Assembly (NCBI GenBank): GCA_031769625.1
Contig: JAUIMM010000188.1
Coordinates: forward strand, 6,389,001 to 6,453,000
Origin: Taudactylus pleione
Taxonomy: Eukaryota > Chordata > Amphibia > Anura > Myobatrachidae
Direction of reading: 5' to 3'
Length of the DNA stretch: 64,000 nt
Shown here: positions 33,110-46,200 of the stretch, piece by piece
Layout: every line of letters begins with the position of its first letter
How positions within the stretch are numbered: the stretch's first letter is position 1
Notes under the pieces: generated by a model
Database searches by the model: none
What the model was told of the DNA's origin: nothing
What the model saw: only the letters and a program-made list of their open reading frames with translations
Program-made: the position numbers and the translations under genes

Positions 33110-34664
33110 CAAAACCAAAGAGGCTAATTTCAGCTTTATTTTATCAGAATTCTCCAACTTTACAGTTGTGATCTGGCTTTTAACCACTTACCTGACAGCC
33201 GTGGTGTCTGCCACTGTATGTCACTGGGGCTGGTGCAGAACTGATTCCCTCCTCCTGATCCGTCCCCCAGGTAGTGATTATAACGTCACAGACCGCTAGA
33301 ATTGTGCTCCAGAATAGCATGCAAACGGCACTCTAGGGCGCATGTGCCAAAATAAAAAGTGCAAGGGGGCAACATACAGTAGTTTCCTTCTGGGCACAAA
33401 TATGCTGATCTCTGCATGTGCAGCTACCACAATTCACCGTCAGTGATTCTTGCACTGTGAGCTGGACCTACGCATAGACTCCTACAGGATGAACGTGATA
33501 CTAAACAGAAGAGGAAGACAGAGCTAAAAGGGAGAGGGAGAAGAGATACGTAGATAATATGATTGGAAATAAGCAGCTTAGCTGTAAGTATGTTACTAAA
33601 AATAACTACAGTGTGTTGGTTTGGATTTAAAACTGATTGACCGCTAATAGCTTAGATACTAGGTCAGGTAAGTAGGTAGACTTGGGCAGGGCACCCTGTC
33701 ACCTTGCACCCACTTATAACTACAGTGGTTTGAAGCACTAGACAGCTGTCACTGTCTTTGTAAACCAGGGGCATTTTCTGAATGTTGTAGGACTGTGTAC
33801 AAGAGAAATGCTCTCCATACTCCCATATGTGACACATACCCGCCTCACTCTTCCCTTGTCAAATATGCTTCCCAACTTTTCTCCCCTTGTGACTCATTCC
33901 CCAAGGTACCCCCTCTCCCAATCTAGGGCCCGGGCTCCTAAGTGCCCCAGGACCCTAGGCAGGAGCCTAGGTTGCCTAGTGAATTATTCATCTCTGTTCT
34001 GCACAGACCTCACGTCCAGGGAGCAGCATTAAGTGAGATATACAGAACCTCATGTTTGTCCCGGGATTCTGGGCAACATTCTGTCTGTGTGGAACTGTTC
34101 CCCAAAACCTAGACTGCCCCGACAGAATCAGAATGTAGACCGGTGGCAGACGGCGCCTCTCTCTCTTACTGTACCTGTTCTTGCAGCTTTGACTGCCTGC
34201 TGCTCCTGTCTGATGCTGTGATGCTGCTCGGTCGCACCCCGCAATGTCTGTAAATTAGCAGGTACATGGAATGCTGAGAAATGACATTAACACTACACTT
34301 ACCTGCTACAGTAGGTTTCCCTGCAGATGATTGCAGCACTCAAGGGTATCTAGCAACAGCGTCATTTGTTAAAGGATGCACGAGGGACTTGTTCATGGGA
34401 GGGGAGGTGCAGGAATAGAGAACAGAGAACTGATAAATGTGAGTGAGTTCAGAGGGACAAAGAAAAGTGAAGAGGACACATACATGAGGGAGGAGTCAGC
34501 TGCACCATCTGGGTAGAGGAATGGATAAGCCCTGTGCCCTGATTGGCTGTGATACTGTCACCTCATCTTTGGGCATTGCACATCCCACAACCCATGGGGA
34601 TATATACCACTGTCATCAACCATTTAACATCACTAAGTCTCAGCAGCAGAAAGTTGAAATACAT
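33110..34664. other. Intergenic stretch, no gene seen
   Basis: About 1.5 kb with no supported exon, RNA or element end. Open frames 33808-34032 and 34033-34221 are short, proline/serine/leucine-rich and unlike known proteins. At 34668 the words ACTAGCGACCCGCCC begin, which resemble the tail of a common frog retroposon and lead straight into the 40-bp array. Confidence 0.4.
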
Positions 34665-34689
34665 ATATACTAGCGACCCGCCCTGGCTT

Positions 34690-37600
34690 CACACGTAAGC
34701 AATTTCATCTCGCCACAGCCCCCTATATCTCATACCAACCTACATCATGTCACCACTATCCCCTACATCTCATACCAACCTACACCATGTCACCACAGCC
34801 CCCTGCATCTCATAACAACCTACACCATGTCACCACAGCCCCCTGCATCTCATAACAACCTACGCCATATGTCACCACAGTCCCCTGCATCTCATAACAA
34901 CCTACACCATGTCACCACAGCCCCATGCATCTCATAACAACCTACACCATATCACCACAGCCCCTTGCATCTCATAACAACCTACACCATGTCACCACAG
35001 CCCCCTACATCTCATAACAACCTACGCCATGTCACCACAGCCCCCTATATCTCATACCAACTTACACCATGTCACCACAGCCCCCTGCATCTCATAACAA
35101 CCTACACCATGTCACCACAGCCCCCTGCATCTCATAACAACCTACACCATGTCACCACAGCCCCCTGCATCTCATAACAACCTACGCCATGTAACCACAG
35201 CCCCCTATATCTCATACCAACCTGCACCATGTCACCACAGTCCCCTGCATCTCATAACAACCTACACCATGTCACCACTATCCCCTGCATCTCATAACAA
35301 CCTACACCATGTCACCACAGCCCCCTGCATCTCATAACAACCTACGCCATGTCACCACAGCCCCCTGCATCTCATAACAACCTACACCATGTCACCACAG
35401 CCCCCTATATCTCATACCAACCTGCACCATGTCACCACAGCCCCCTGCATCTCATAACAACCTACACCATGTCACCACAGCCCCCTATATCTCATAACAA
35501 CCTACACCATGTCACCACAGCCCCCTGCATCTCATAACAACCTACACCATGTCACCACAGCCCCCTGCATCTCATAACAACCTACACCATGTCACCACAG
35601 CCCCCTGCATCTCATAACAACCTACGCCATCTCACCACTATCCCCTGCATCTCATAACAACCTACACCATGTCACCACAGCCCCCTGCATCTCATAACAA
35701 CCTACGCCATGTCACCACAGCCCCCTGCATCTCATAACAACCTACACCATGTCACCACAGCCCCCTATATCTCATACCAACCTGCACCATGTCACCACAG
35801 CCCCCTGCATCTCATAACAACCTACACCATGTCACCACAGCCCCCTATATCTCATAACAACCTACGCCATGTCACCACAGCCCCCTACATCTCATAACAA
35901 CCTACGCCATGTCACCACAGCCCCCTATATCTCATACCAACTTACACCATGTCACCACAGCCCCCTATATCTCATACCAACTTACACCATGTCACCACAG
36001 CCCCCTGCATCTCATAACAACCTACACCATGTCACCACAGCCCCCTATATCTCATACCAACCTGCACCATGTCACCACAGTCCCCTGCATCTCATAACAA
36101 CCTACACCATGTCACCACAGCCCCCTGCATCTCATAACAACCTACACCATGTCACCACAGCCCCCTGCATCTCATAACAACCTACACCATGTCACCACAG
36201 CCCCCTACATCTCATAACAACCTACACCATGTCACCACAGCCCCCTACATCTCATAGCAACCTACGCCATGTCACCACAGCCCCCTATATCTCATAACAA
36301 CCTACACCATGTCACCACAGCCCCCTATATCTCATACCAACTTACACCATGTCACCACAGCCCCCTGCATCTCATAACAACCTACACCATGTCACCACAG
36401 CCCCCTGCATCTCATAACAACCTACGCCATGTCACCACAGCCCCCTATATCTCATACCAACTTACACCATGTCACCACAGCCCCCTGCATCTCATAACAA
36501 CCTACGCCATGTCACCTCAGCCCCCTGCATCTCAGAACAACCTACACCATGTCACCACAGTCCCCTGTATCTCATAACAACCTACACCATATCACCACAG
36601 CCCCCTGCATCTCAGAACAACCTACGCCATGTCATCACTATCCCCTACATCTCCTAACAGCATCTGCTTCTTACCACTGCCCCCTGCATCTCATAACAAC
36701 CTACGCCATGTCACCACAGCCCCCTATATCTCATAACAACCTACACCATGTCACCACAGCCCCCTATATCTCATAACAACCTACACCATGTCACCACAGC
36801 CCCCTATATCTCATAACAACCTACACCATGTCACCACAGCCCCCTATATCTCATACCAACTTACACCATGTCACCACAGCCCCCTGCATCTCATAACAAC
36901 CTACACCATGTCACCACAGCCCCCTGCATCTCATACCAACTTACACCATGTCACCACAGCCCCCTGCATCTCATAACAACCTACGCCATGTCACCTCAGC
37001 CCCCTGCATCTCAGAACAACCTACACCATGTCACCACAGTCCCCTGTATCTCATAACAACCTACACCATATCACCACAGCCCCCTGCATCTCAGAACAAC
37101 CTACGCCATGTCATCACTATCCCCTACATCTCCTAACAGCATCTGCTTCTTACCACTGCCCCCTGCATCTCATAACAACCTACGCCATGTCACCACAGCC
37201 CCCTATATCTCATAACAACCTACACCATGTCACCACAGCCCCCTATATCTCATAACAACCTACACCATGTCACCACAGCCCCCTATATCTCATAACAACC
37301 TACACCATGTCACCACAGCCCCCTATATCTCATACCAACTTACACCATGTCACCACAGCCCCCTGCATCTCATAACAACCTACACCATGTCACCACAGCC
37401 CCCTGCATCTCATAACAACCTACACCATGTCACCACAGCCCCCTGCATCTCATAACAACCTACACCATGTCACCACAGCCCCCTGCATCTCATAACAACC
37501 TACACCATGTCACCACAGCCCCCTGCATCTCATAACAACCTACACCATGTCACCACAGCCCCCTGCATCTCATAACAACCTACGCCATGTCACCACAGCC

Positions 37601-38080
37601 CCCTATATCTCATACCAACCTGCACCATGTCACCACAGTCCCCTGCATCTCATAACAACCTACACCATGTCACCACTATCCCCTGCATCTCATAACAACC
37701 TACACCATGTCACCACAGCCCCCTGCATCTCATAACAACCTACGCCATGTCACCACAGCCCCCTATATCTCATACCAACTTACACCATGTCACCACAGCC
37801 CCCTGCATCTCATAACAACCTACGCCATGTCACCACAGTCCCCTGCATCTCATAACAACCTACACCATGTCACCTCAGCCCCCTGCATCTCAGAACAACC
37901 TACACCATGTCACCACAGTCCCCTGTATCTCATAACAACCTACACCATATCACCACAGCCCCCTGCATCTCATAACAACCTACACCATGTCATCACAGCC
38001 CCCTGCATCTCAGAACAACCTACGCCATGTCATCACTATCCCCTACATCTCCTAACAGCATCTGCTTCTTACCACTGCCC
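34690..38080. repeat. 40-bp minisatellite, about 85 copies
   Basis: A very regular 40-bp period; the unit contains CATCTCATAACAACCTACAC followed by CATGTCACCACAGCCCCCTG. Blocks of variants (ATATCTCATACC, ACGCC, AGTCCCC) recur. A longer interruption with CAGCATCTGCTTCTTACC appears near 36660, again 479 bp later near 37139, and at about 38056, showing a copied block of 12 units. Forward frames of 62-156 codons through it are artefacts of the repeat. Confidence 0.95.
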
Positions 38081-38248
38081 CCTGCATCTCACAAGAGCAT
38101 CCTTTATTTCACCACAATCCCTTTCATCTCACCACAGGTCCTGCTTCTCACTCCTTCCCCGGGCATCTCACCAGTGACTGTGTCACCACAACCCCCACTA
38201 CTACTACCCTGCAGCTAGCTGGGGCCCGCCCACTGGGATGTGCTGTGA

Positions 38249-38586
<338 letters not shown>

Positions 38587-39177
38587 GTAGGGATGGACAT
38601 CGGAATCCGTTGACTACTAGGTGTTTGTACTTATTTGCATAATTACCTACTAGACCTATTGCTACATTATCTGTATAACATATGCAGTATACATACAGTA
38701 TTTTATTTACACAGTAAAATTAATTAAACCAAATCTACACCTATCTATTTTCTTTTTGGTATAGAGGATAATTAGAATTATTCAATTATCAGTAGGTTGA
38801 GCGCTACATAAACTTACTACTTCTATTGATTCTTGACCTATAGGCAGAGGGTAGCCTATTATTGTAAGCAGCTTCAGTTTGGTGTATGATTAGTTTTTTT
38901 CTGTGACTGCTTCACTAAAATCATCACTGCTCAGCTCCCTTTTGTCACAGATGAATGATTCATACACCTAAACCTTCCTTGACCAATGCTGTATAGAATA
39001 GTGAATACCCCATCAAAATCCATACAGTGGTACAAGACCGACCGAACACACAGACCCCTGAAACAGGAACATTTTATATACAGTATAGAGAGAGAGAGAT
39101 ATATACACTGTATACAATATATTTACTTAATATAATAAGTTATAGTTCAGTTTTATTGTGCGTTCTTTAATTTAGTG
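38587..39177. other. Intergenic AT-rich stretch
   Basis: No gene or element end identified. A short AGAGAGAGAGAT run lies near 39090. Confidence 0.4.
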
Positions 39178-39345
39178 GCCTTATGCACCTTTAGCAAAAG
39201 TTATTACTTTTCTCTTGTAACTTCCACCAGTGCTTTTCAGCCATGTATTTATATCAGGGAGTGTTTCTTTTCATTGCCCAGACATTCTGCACAATGATAT
39301 TTTGCTTTCTGCATTGATGCGGTTGATGTGTCCAGAAAGTGCAGT
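39178..39345 (+). repeat. Diverged dispersed repeat, copy 2
   Basis: Counterpart of 30594-30770 in the same orientation. It shares GCTTTTCAGCCATGTATTTA, TATCAGG, TTTTGCTTTCTGCA and TGTCCAGAAAGTGCA. The two copies are about 8.6 kb apart; a shared retroposon is the simplest source. Confidence 0.7.
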
Positions 39346-39424
39346 ACACAACTCATGAGTATTAATGCTGCTGGATGACACACATGACCCCATGTATTAT
39401 CACGGTAACGCCTACTCACACCAA

Positions 39425-40396
39425 GGGCTCTATTTATTAACATTATTTTTACTAAAAATAAAGTGAAAAAGGGTGTTTTGTGTTTTCACATTATTTTAGT
39501 ATCACCTAAAGTTACTAAAGGGCAATTGGAGTAGAATTCGTAAAATTCTGCTCCAAGCCCTAAGTATCACTTATTTTTAGTAATCAGATCGCATTTCCCA
39601 TAATTGTAATGGGAAATGTGATCTGTGTGCAAGTTACTAAAAATAAATTGTGAAAAAATACCGGGGAAAGCCCTGTGATAACGCCACCTGGAGGTGGCGT
39701 TATCCAGGGTCTCCCCCGGTTACCAAACTCCTGCTCCGCTCTAAAAGGCAGAGCAGAGCCCTGAGCCGGCCCCAGTGATCAGCTGTGTGGTCTAAACAGA
39801 CCACACGCTGATTCACTGTAAAAAAAAAAAAAACTTACCAGAGTCCAGGGACCGGAGATCGGGGCTCCGGTGATGTCCTCCCTCCGGTCAGCTGGTCTCC
39901 CATCCTGCACTGTGACGTCCGGGTTACAGTGCAGTATGGGACACCAGCTGACCGGAGGGAGGACATCACCGGAGTCCCGATCACTGCAGGTAAGTGCAAT
40001 TAAGGAGGGGGAAGGGCCGTGGGGCGGGGTAGCAGATGGTCGGCGCATGGGCGGGCACTTGGCTCTGTGGGGTCTATTTACTAAGCAGTGTTAGGAGACA
40101 GAGTGACTCAGCTCCTAACTGCCATGTCACAGGCTGTGTTTGAAAAATGACAGTTGGGAGCTGACTGACTGCACCTTATCACTTTCTTATCACTTTTCAC
40201 TCTGTCTCCTAAAAATGCTTAGTCAATAGACCCCTGTATTTTTTGCGAAAAATACAGTGATAAGTGTGCGGATGGGATTCGCAGGGACAGAGCTCTGTAA
40301 ATCCCTATGATATTGGCTGAATTCGCAATGCGAATTCAGTCGGTAATGTCACACTAAAATCTGCATTCTTAATGCGGATTGTAGTAAATAGAGCCC
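39425..40396. mobile_element. Foldback element, 3-bp duplication CAA, with nested MITE
   Basis: The ends GGGCTCTATTTATTAAC and GTAGTAAATAGAGCCC pair; CAA lies on both outer sides. The interior has mirrored words (ACTAAAAATAA, GGGAAATG...; TCCGGTGATGTCCTCCCTCC and its inverse near 39955). A different MITE (40069-40234) is inserted within. PIF/Harbinger-like by duplication length; no transposase frame. Confidence 0.7.
40069..40234. mobile_element. Hairpin MITE nested in foldback element
   Basis: The ends GGGGTCTATTTACTAAGCAG and its diverged inverse ending CAATAGACCCC are flanked by TGT on both sides. Same family as 26151-26338 and 58520-58671, sharing TGTTTGAAAAATGACAGTT. Confidence 0.8.
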
Positions 40397-40592
40397 CAAC
40401 AGACAATTTAAATAATACCTAAGGAATTAGGAAGACAGGAGGAGGGGAACAGTTTTATAATCTGATTATATCTACAATGGGAAGTGTGCTAATACATTTA
40501 CATTGTAATTAGGTTTGTACATTGTAATTAGGTTTTTTTACTCAGGCTGTGCTGGAAACAAAGTCCATTGGCTAAACACACCAAATGATTGT

Positions 40593-41123
40593 GGGCCTAA
40601 TTCAGACCCGCTCGCAAGTGGGTCGATGTTGGCCAAGTGCGCATGCGCACGACGGAGGCGGCTCCGTCGTGCGCATGCGCGAGACCAGAATAACGACGGC
40701 CAAGCCATCGTTATGGGTCTCGCACCAAAGGGGGCATGCTGTCGATGGTGAGTGACAGCAAGCCCCCTTTGGTGGGCGTGCCGGGGGTGTGGCTGCCCAG
40801 ATGGAGGCGTTCCCATGGGAACGCCTACCGTCTGGGTCCGGCCCCACTGACATCACTAGTGATGTCAGTGGGAGTGTTTTTGGCTCTGATAGAGCCAAAA
40901 GCACTCTGGGCTTGCGGACGAGACCCTACCGCAAGGGTCTCGTCGCAAGCCCGATGGTCGCGATGGTCTTGACCATCGCGACCATCTTTTTGGCCGCTCG
41001 CATAAGCTGTGGGTGGTCACCCACAGCTATGCGAGCGGCGAGGAGGCCGCTGCAATTTTAGATAGGACTGCCCTGATTCAGAGCGAGCGCTCTTGTCAGA
41101 GCGTCCGGCTCTGAATCAGGCCC
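40593..41123. mobile_element. Harbinger-like MITE, GATTCAG family, full length
   Basis: The ends GGGCCTAATTCAGACC and CTGAATCAGGCCC are flanked by TGT on both sides. Strong internal palindromes: GGTCGCGATGGTCTTGACCA and GATGTCAGTGGG / CCCACTGACATC. A close relative is at 60811. Open frames on both strands are palindrome by-products. Confidence 0.75.
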
Positions 41124-41846
41124 TGTGTCCACTGTTTGTTTTACACAAGTGCACTCCCCTAAAACAAATGATTAAGTGTGCAGTTTCTAACACCAACCAC
41201 TAGAGGTCAGACAATGTAATATTGTATTGTAGAATTCAGATGTGTTAACACAATGCTGATACTGTATCTATGCAGACTGAGCGACTGTTAGCCGTTGTGC
41301 ATGCCTGTAAGTCGCACTGCGACACATTCAGCAATTGCGACTACACTCACAGAAAAATCACTCGCAAAGTGAGTGACAGGCAGCCAGCGTTTGGTAGAGG
41401 TAACGGGAGATGGATAGAGAAACGCAGGCGTTTCTGACCGTTTAAACACTTTTCCTGGCCCGCATAAATTAGTCGCTGCGTCCTTGCTCGCAGCAGGAGA
41501 GCCCTCCGCGTGACTGGAAACTTGCTGTAACTTAGACTTATTCAAAAGGCTGATGGCAGCCTGATCTGCGTTCCACGTTTCCAGTTTTGTGCGTGAACAG
41601 TGAGCACAGGACGGCGAGTGAGTCATTAGCATATTTTCCCAATGACGATCTGTGAGATGTCACCGCTGCGACGGCATTTGCGTCTATTCCTGAACCAGGC
41701 CCCTGTATCTCAAATTGTTGATAGATCATACAAATTGCTGTAAGACATATGTAATAAATATGCTGCATTTGCATTGTGGGTTGCAGCGCTGCCTTCTGAG
41801 CAAAGAGCTATCTGCATGGGGATGGTTCTGTTGGCTGCGATGTTTT
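41124..41846. other. Intergenic stretch
   Basis: It contains a sequence of the CACACAGATGTG/GTCGCAATGCGAC style seen in the 12300 and 26345 repeats (about 41280-41700), diverged. No gene supported; minus-strand frames 41288-41632 and 41538-41774 lie in this repeat-like part. A CTCF-like CCACTAGAGGTCAG (one mismatch) is at 41197-41210. Confidence 0.35.
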
Positions 41847-41854
41847 GTCAGAAC

Positions 41855-42388
41855 CGGAATCGGTATGTATGACCGCCGGACCTGAGGCCAGCGGATCAAA
41901 TCCCGCTGCCGGAAGGAAGGCATTTGAAAATCCCGACTAAGGTAAGTAACTACCCTAACCCTCCCCTCTCCCCCCCCCCCTATCTTTCCCTTAGGGGTGC
42001 CTAACCTCCCCCCTAGTGCCTAACCCTAACCTCCCCCCAAGGGTGCCTAAACCTAATCCCGCCTCCTCGCACCCTAAACCTAACCCTCCCGGGGGGGGTG
42101 CCTAACCCTAACCTTCCCCCAAGGGTGACTGGCCCTAGCCCCCACTTCCCCTATCCTAACCCTCCCAGGGGGTGTGTGCCTGACCCTAAGTCCCCCTTGG
42201 AGACTCTAAACCGAACCCTCGCCCCCCCCTCCCTCCGCGCGGCTATACGGTCCCAACAGCCGGCTTACCTGCGTTTGGCTAATGATAGATGTCGGTATTT
42301 AGACGCCTACCATTAGCCCCATGCCGGGATTTCAGTGCTGGGAAGCCGGCGGTTGGCATTTCGACCGTCTGCTTCCTAAGTACATCCC
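41855..42388. mobile_element. Telomere-core element with perfect 8-bp duplication
   Basis: It starts CGGAATCGGTATGTATGACC and ends CTAAGTACATCCC. The flanks are GTCAGAAC (41847-41854 and 42389-42396). Between two GC-rich arms lies a tract of CCTAACCCTAACC / CCCAAGGGTGCC variants (41950-42230). The 8-bp duplication points to the hAT superfamily, though the termini are not the usual CAGGG type. The defining copy of the family together with 43878 and 63503. Confidence 0.85.
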
Positions 42389-42396
42389 GTCAGAAC

Positions 42397-43869
42397 ATTG
42401 TGCTTATGCGTCATGGGATATAACTGCAGAAAAGCCTGGTTTGTTTTTTCCTACACTCCATAGAGGCGCGCGCACAAAACAAGCCATGTTTCCTTACCAT
42501 ATGCGCAGCCGCACATCGTACGAAGTTCCAGTGGAATTTGCTACATTCCTCTAGTGCTGGGATCAAATAGAATGAACAGATTGCTATTGGCTCAGGGGCT
42601 TTTTTTTTTTTTTAAAGAAAAGTACAACAGCTGTGGACAACCATTGCTGCACCAACTTGTAAGAGAGTCAGAATTTGAGGGACCTTAATACCTTCTCTGA
42701 GGCGCATAATTATTAATCAATTCTGCCCTTAAAATTATCGGAAACTGCTATTTCCACCTGTTGAAGAGCAGAATTAAGTATCTCTCAAATGTACCACAGA
42801 AGAAAGCAGGAGATATCATATCCGCCGGCTCCCACATCAGCCGCCACCATAGTTTTATATGGGGACAGTATGTTGCAATATCCGCAATGTGAAGCTCCTT
42901 AGGCTGGTGAGTGGCGCATGCACAGAAGATGAGATGGTCCATAGATGGAAGTAAAGTGACAGCAGAGATAGGGTGATAAAAGCGTAACTTGGTTTTAAGA
43001 CGTGAAATGTAAAATTGAAAAGTTAAAGTTTAATAAACATAAGTAATCACCAACCTCAACCTTCTAATCACTCATGCTGACTCTCCTGGAATATTAAGGA
43101 GGCCCCTGGATTTCCTGGAGCCCTCTCGGTCTCCCAATAACACGTGTACAATGACGCCATTTACATCATTGTATGTTGGTAACGTGAAGATGTACAGAAG
43201 TAGACCTGCCATCTGCATCTAGCCTGAATTATTATCATTCCTACTCATAGCCCAAATGCCAACCCATATCTTGCCCAAACGCCAACTCATACCTACTGTA
43301 GCTCAAACTCTGACCTCACCACACCTAGCCATGAACCTATGTGCAAAAAGATCTTGCTTCTCAAATTATTAAAAATGTAATTAACCCTCACAAATCCATT
43401 GTGGCACGAAAAGAAAGATTTTCTAAAACCAAAAAAAAAAAACTGTTTCTGGACAATTTATAAAAAAAAAAAAAAAAACCTCAAAAACTTTGCCGTGGCA
43501 GCTGAACAATATGCGGCAATGGTAAGGGTGCAGTACACTTACCGTTTCTTCGGCCAGTAGTCCACCAGGTCATGCATGCCAACTGAACTGGGAGCCCGGG
43601 CATGGGTTGAAACACACAGGCTTATTCATGCATACGCACAAACTTTGCCTGCGGTGGAGATGACTGAATTGCGTACGACTCTGCATCACTTTTGAATTTT
43701 GGTCCATACAAAGCCGCAATTTCTTGAACTGTTTAATGTCGGTGTCTGGCACCAGCGCGCTATGAGACCCACTGAAAACAACACGCATGTGCACACGGTA
43801 CAGTGTAACCTGCGCACGGAATAGATCACTTATAACCTGGCAGAAACTTGACTTGCATCAACAAAGTAT
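42397..43869. other. Intergenic stretch, no gene seen
   Basis: About 1.5 kb with poly(T) near 42600 and poly(A) runs near 43430 and 43465. The part 43540-43800 is moderately GC-rich, but the frame there (minus 43570-43794) has no known domain. No element ends recognised. Confidence 0.4.
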
Positions 43870-43877
43870 CTTCAACT

Positions 43878-44380
43878 GGGATGTAGTCAGGAAGCCGGCG
43901 GTCGAAATGCCGACAGTAAAAGCCCGGCATGGGACTAAAGATAGGCGTCTAAATGTCAACGCCTATCATTAGCCCCATGCCGAAATCCTGATGCCCAGCA
44001 TACCGAATGTAAGTAAGCCGGGCGTCGGAAGCTCTTAGCGCGTGGGGGGGAGGGTTAGGTTTAGGGACTACCGGGGGGACTTTAGGGTTAGGCACCCCCC
44101 CCCCAGGATGGTTAGACTTAGGCTAGGGTAAGGGGGGGTTAGGGTTAAGCAACACCAGGGGGAGGTTAGGGTCAGGCACCCACCCGGGAGGGTTAGGTTT
44201 AGGGTGGGGGGAGGGGGGTTAGGTTTAGGCACCCCTGGGGGGGAGCCTGGTTAGGGTTAGGCACCACTAACGGAGGGTTAGGGTACTTACTTACCCTAGT
44301 CGGGATCTTCAACTGTCGGCCTTCCAGCGTCGGTATTTCATCTGCCGGGCTTAGATTCGGTGGTGTTACATACCGATTCC
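43878..44380. mobile_element. Telomere-core element, reverse orientation, perfect 8-bp duplication
   Basis: It starts GGGATGTAGTCAGGAAGCCG and ends TTACATACCGATTCC, the inverse arrangement of 41855-42388. CTTCAACT flanks it at 43870-43877 and 44381-44388. The middle (44035-44290) is a run of GGTTAGGGTTAGGCACC variants. The right duplication overlaps by four bases the left duplication of the hAT at 44393. Confidence 0.85.
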
Positions 44381-44392
44381 CTTCAACTAAGT

Positions 44393-44704
44393 CAGGGATG
44401 GGGAACCTCAGGCCCGGGGGCCGTATAAGGCCCATTTGGTCCGGCCCTGGAATGGCCCCCCTGCACAAAGAATCTATGCAGCAGTGCCGCCTGGAGGGTC
44501 CTTAGGACGCTCTAGTCGGTCACACCGCTGCCCTTACAGCTCCCCCGGTGCATCCTGAGGATGCTCTGGGCATTGCTGTAATCGCTGGTGATTATGGCCC
44601 CGCCCCTATGTGATGTCACACGGAGGGGGTGTGGCTGGCACCGGGCCCGCAAATGTTATATATATCAATATGGCCCTCAGCAGAAAAAAGGTTCCTCACC
44701 CCTG
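44393..44704. mobile_element. hAT copy A, intact, perfect 8-bp duplication
   Basis: The ends CAGGGATGGGGAACCTCAGG and GGTTCCTCACCCCTG are flanked by AACTAAGT (44385-44392 and 44705-44712). The body holds GGCCCGGGGGCCGTATAAGG and CCCCGCCCCTATGTGATGTC. It is one of three related copies (also 50502 and 55963) that mediate the duplication described separately. No coding capacity. Confidence 0.92.
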
Positions 44705-44859
44705 AACTAAGTGATACTTACTGTTGGTCATTAAGAACAATAAAACTGTTTGCTTATGAAGACCAAGTTCACCCACCAGTTCATAAGGGCATTAGAGTAT
44801 TAGCTCAGGTAAAAACCCAAATAAATTAATATAGTAATAATACACTGTCATCAACCATC

Positions 44860-45440
44860 ATTGATACTGCCAGACCTACTTCTCACAGCTCTCCTCCCAT
44901 AAATATACCTGACAGCACGGTCCCCAGCAACTGCCAGGGAGAGTAACAGCATCAGGAAGGGAGAGACTGGCCGGAGCAACCCACTCAGCAGTTCCTGCAC
45001 TGCAGGGAGGCGCCAGGCTGGAGAGGCGCTCTCAATGCAGCTGCTGCTGAGACACTTGTTACTGCTGCCGCTGCACCTGTCACACTGTATGACCGGCAGC
45101 CTAACGTAGAGGAAAGTGCGGCTGAGCTCTTCCCACAGTCCCATCCATGAAACATCGTCACACTGGGAACAAGCAGAGACAGTCTGCAAAACATTTGCCA
45201 CTTTACAAGTGTATCCAAACACTGTTGATTACACTTGAATAGTGACAAGTAGTTTGTACACTGTCCCTGCTTGTTCCCAGCATGACTCCTGTGTCCTGAC
45301 CAGTGACCTCGCAGTCAGAGAGAATGTAGAGAAGGGAGGCAGCAGGGCAGCAGTCAGCACAGTAACTATTTTCTATGATGAATGTATTGGTGTAATGGGC
45401 AGTAAATAGTTCAGAGGAGGGGGGGAGCATTACCTGTCAT
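44860..45440 (-). other. Unexplained GC-rich block with minus-strand open frame (copy 1)
   Basis: Between hAT copy A and the next repeats lies single-copy-looking sequence with a 123-codon minus-strand frame (44851-45222) rich in C, S and L. An internal ATG (44952) opens a short hydrophobic stretch, MLLLSLAVAGDRAV, followed at once by a CAG-GTATAT donor-like junction (44909/44908). That would suit a signal-peptide first exon, but no partner exon or homologue is recognised and the frame lacks a good start. Copied at 51016-51596. Unassigned. Confidence 0.2.
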
Positions 45441-45464
45441 TGTGAGTGTTTGTCCATTATACCA

Positions 45465-45995
45465 GTGCCCAGAATACCGACAGCTGCATCCCGACAACCA
45501 GAATACCGACACCCATAAGAACGGCTGGTGAGTATTTTCCCAACCCCTACTCTAACCTGTCCTCCTCGGTGCCTAAACCTAACCTCCCCCTAGTGCCTAA
45601 ACCTAACCTCCCCTTCCCCGCACCCTAATCCTAACACTCTCTACCCGGTGCCTAACCCTCCCCCTAATGCCTAACTCTAACCCTGCTACCTAACGCTAAC
45701 CTCCCCCTAGCACCCCGATACTTACCTTCAGGATGCCGACGGTCGGGATACTGGTGCCAGGATCCTTACTTAACCTAGCATTTCCTTTGGGATGGGTAAG
45801 GGATGCCAGCACTCCGGATCCTTGCGGTCTAAATCCCGACGCCAGCATCCAGACAGCATCCAGACAGGGTTAGGATACCTACAACTGTCAGTCGGTATCC
45901 TAACCATCCCCCTCTCCCTACCCCTAACTCTCTCTACCCCTAACTGTCCCTCCCCAGTGCCTAAACTTAACCCTCCCCCTCACCGCACCCTAAAC
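45465..45995. mobile_element. Telomere-core element, composite (copy 1)
   Basis: GAATACCGACAGCTGCATCC starts an arm, followed by CCTAACCTCCCCCTAGTGCC tracts, an inverted-type middle (CGACGGTCGGGATAC, 45738) and a second CCTAACC-like tract. Related to 41855 and 43878 but rearranged; ends not fixed. Duplicate at 51621-52151. Confidence 0.5.
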
Positions 45996-46008
45996 CTAAT
46001 GCCAGGTA

Positions 46009-46200
46009 TACACTAGAAGATATGTACATATTGGGCACATCAGCCAGTGTGTACCCGATATATCACTGACGATGCGTGCTCCCGCGCTTTGTCAGCGACA
46101 TCGCCCATCAGACCTACATGCAGGTCCAACAGGCTATATCGTCAGCCAGGGCCATGCTGCCGAATGCAGCATGGTCCCCGCCATCGCTGCTGGCATCGAC
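46009..46200. repeat. MITE fragment, ATACACTAGAAGATAT type (copy 1)
   Basis: It starts GTATACACTAGAAGATATGT and contains CGATATATC and ACATGCAGGTC words like those at 14165-14395. The right end is missing. Duplicate at 52165-52356. Confidence 0.45.

Noticed and set aside
34690..38080. Possible CRISPR-like array because of the strict 40-bp period
   Set aside because: There are no variable spacers between repeats; the entire unit repeats. Vertebrate context and no cas genes.
34965..38177. Many plus-strand frames of about 62-156 codons starting MSPQPP
   Set aside because: By-products of the 40-bp array; all share the same repeat translation and end where a variant unit introduces a stop.
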